From the NCBI GenBank assembly GCA_039028695.1, contig JBCCHN010000186.1, forward strand, positions 1 to 7,872: a stretch of 7,872 nt of DNA, given 5' to 3'. This stretch comes from JANQKX01 sp039028695. Lineage in GTDB: Bacteria; Pseudomonadota; Alphaproteobacteria; Kiloniellales; Kiloniellaceae. Shown piece after piece: positions 6,613-7,872 of this stretch. The notes under the pieces are model-generated. The model did no database searches. It saw nothing but the letters and a program-made list of their open reading frames with translations, and was not told the origin of the DNA. How positions within the stretch are numbered: position 1 is the first letter of the stretch; the number at the start of each line of letters is the position of its first letter. A program made the translations under genes and the position numbers.

Positions 6613-7872
6613 ATTCCGCTGGCGCCGCAGTTGGATTAGATGGTGCGGGAACAACTTCCTCTTCCACGGCTAGCTCACCTCGGACCGTCTTCCAAATGTT
6701 GTAGGCCATGAAGCAGGCGCCAATGAAAAAGAGCAGACCACCCAAAGCTCTGATGACGTAGAAGGGGTGCATCGCCTCAACGCTTTCGACAAAAGAATAT
6801 TCAAGGAAACCGAGGGAGTCATAAGCGCGCCACATCAATCCCTGAAGGATGCCCGACACCCACATGGCCGTAATGTAGAAAACAATCCCGATGGTGGCGA
6901 TCCAAAAATGCCAACTGACCAGTCGCAGCGAATAAAGCCGCTCGCGCCGCCAAAGCCAGGGGGTTAAGCAATAAAGCGCGCCGAAAGACACAAATCCCAC
7001 CCAGCCAAGTGCACCGGAGTGAACATGGCCAACGGTCCAGTCGGTGTAATGGCTAAGCGAGTTGACCGCCTTGATCGACATCAGCGGCCCTTCGAAAGTG
7101 CTCATGCCATAAAAGGCGATCGAAACCACCAGCATGCGGATGATAGGATCCGTACGCAGCTTGTCCCATGCACCAGACAGGGTCATCAATCCATTGATCA
7201 TACCACCCCAAGAGGGCATCCACAGCATGATGGAAAAGGTCATCCCCAAGGTTTGCGCCCAATCGGGTAGGGCGGTGTAGTGCAGATGGTGGGGGCCGGC
7301 CCAGATGTAGAGAAATATCAAGGACCAGAAATGCACGATGGATAAGCGATAGGAATAAACGGGGCGCTGCGCCTGTTTGGGCACAAAATAGTACATAATA
7401 CCCAGAAAACCGGCGGTTAGAAAAAACCCAACCGCATTGTGGCCATACCACCACTGGGTCAAGGCGTCTTGTACTCCGGCAAACAACACATAGCTTTTAC
7501 TGCCCGTAAAGCTGACCGGCACCGCCAAGTTGTTGATAACATGCAGCATGGCAACGGTGACGATGAAGGCCAAATAAAACCAATTAGCCACATAGATGTG
7601 AGGCTCGCGCCGGCGCCATAAGGTGGCGAGATAGACCAAGAGGTAAACCACCCATACCACCGTTAACCAGAGATCGATGTACCACTCAGGCTCGGCGTAT
7701 TCTTTCGATTGCGTGATGCCTAGAACGTATCCACTGGCGGCCAGGACGATAACAAGTTGGTAGCCCCAAAAGACAAACCACGGCGAATAGCCGCCGGCCA
7801 GCCGTGCCCGACAGGTTCGCTGGACCACATAAAAGGAGGTGGCGATTAAGACGTTACCGCCAAAAGCAAAGA
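6611..7872 (-). CDS. ccoN: cbb3-type cytochrome c oxidase catalytic subunit I, CcoN (N-terminus outside window)
   Basis: The frame is open from the right edge (first full codon at 7870) to TAG at 6611-6613 and gives 419 visible residues starting FAFGGNVLIATSFYVVQRTCRARL. Apparent start codons such as the GTG at 7828 are internal. CcoN is the haem b/haem b3-CuB subunit that reduces O2. Visible ligands, in window-protein numbering, are CuB His144 (WYGHN) and His194-His195 (AGPHHLHY), the cross-linked Tyr188 (FLYIW), haem b3 His282 and haem b His284 (VGHVHSG). These sit at a constant offset of 63 from the Pseudomonas stutzeri numbering I recall (207, 257/258, 251, 345, 347). About 63 residues are therefore missing, including the first haem b His. 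At least ten hydrophobic helices are visible. The tail after IWKTVRGE is a Pro/Ala/Glu-rich soluble end. It is the first gene of the operon as seen. Confidence 0.98.
   Translation of the reverse strand, partial: FAFGGNVLIATSFYVVQRTCRARLAGGYSPWFVFWGYQLVIVLAASGYVLGITQSKEYAEPEWYIDLWLTVVWVVYLLVYLATLWRRREPHIYVANWFYLAFIVTVAMLHVINNLAVPVSFTGSKSYVLFAGVQDALTQWWYGHNAVGFFLTAGFLGIMYYFVPKQAQRPVYSYRLSIVHFWSLIFLYIWAGPHHLHYTALPDWAQTLGMTFSIMLWMPSWGGMINGLMTLSGAWDKLRTDPIIRMLVVSIAFYGMSTFEGPLMSIKAVNSLSHYTDWTVGHVHSGALGWVGFVSFGALYCLTPWLWRRERLYSLRLVSWHFWIATIGIVFYITAMWVSGILQGLMWRAYDSLGFLEYSFVESVEAMHPFYVIRALGGLLFFIGACFMAYNIWKTVRGELAVEEEVVPAPSNPTAAPAE

Noticed and set aside
7071..7084. TTGATCGACATCAG, nine of ten matches to the FNR/FixK box TTGAT-N4-ATCAA
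   Set aside because: It lies in the middle of ccoN coding for the conserved LMSIKAV stretch, with no transcription start expected nearby. The real FNR/FixK site would be upstream of ccoN, outside the window.
7186..7199. Inverted repeat ATCAAT-CC-ATTGAT
   Set aside because: It is a six-base-arm palindrome inside ccoN that encodes conserved MINGLM. It is too short for a terminator, and its place within a core gene argues against an operator.
7053..7454. 133-residue minus-strand open frame inside ccoN
   Set aside because: It is in another frame of the same strand as ccoN, overlapping the codons for the CuB and haem ligands. The ccoN frame explains the region fully.
7828..7828. GTG as the start of ccoN
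   Set aside because: The frame continues open to the right edge, and the upstream residues FAFGGNVLIATSFY are conserved CcoN sequence, so the GTG is an internal Val codon.
7831..7840. AAAAGGAGGT on the plus strand, resembling a strong ribosome binding site
   Set aside because: No start codon with a plausible frame follows at proper spacing. The bases are the complement of conserved ccoN codons (ATSF).

Overview
The window is almost entirely one respiratory gene cluster on the minus strand. It encodes a cbb3-type (high O2 affinity, haem-copper) cytochrome c oxidase and its assembly factors, in the order ccoN-O-Q-P-G-H-I-S (fixNOQP-fixGHIS). The 3' end of an unrelated plus-strand membrane protein gene (DUF2189 family) converges on it from the left. 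The gene order, the FixH-type CcoH, the CcoP N-terminal signature (HEWDGIKELNNPLPRWW) and the DUF2189 neighbour point to an alphaproteobacterium, perhaps in or near Rhodospirillales. Base composition looks moderate (mid-50s % G+C by eye). I cannot name a genus.

Layout from right to left, which is the direction of transcription. ccoN (catalytic subunit) enters from the right edge and lacks only about 63 N-terminal residues. It is followed by ccoO (monohaem cytochrome c), ccoQ (small membrane subunit) and ccoP (dihaem cytochrome c). The assembly half follows: ccoG (2x[4Fe-4S] membrane protein, a cupric reductase in studied homologues), ccoH, ccoI (Cu-exporting P1B ATPase) and ccoS. The left 317 bases hold the C-terminal 104 residues of the DUF2189 protein on the opposite strand, separated from ccoS by 35 bases.

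How the parts work together: electrons from a soluble or membrane cytochrome c pass through the haems of CcoP and CcoO to haem b and then the haem b3-CuB site in CcoN, where O2 is reduced and protons are pumped. CcoG probably reduces Cu(II) to Cu(I), CcoI moves Cu(I) across the membrane, and CcoS and CcoH support cofactor insertion and complex assembly. All junctions are tight (overlaps of 4, 13 and possibly 29 bases; gaps of 0, 4, 9 and 12), so the eight genes are very probably one translationally coupled operon. Its promoter, and any FNR/FixK site, would lie beyond the right edge and is not visible.

There is no sign of mobile elements, CRISPR arrays, RNA genes or a new system. No gene is broken, and every cofactor ligand I can check is present. 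Points worth a second look are modest: uncertain starts for ccoP and ccoG, a non-canonical metal-binding motif in CcoI, a long polar tail on CcoQ, and convergent genes without a visible terminator.
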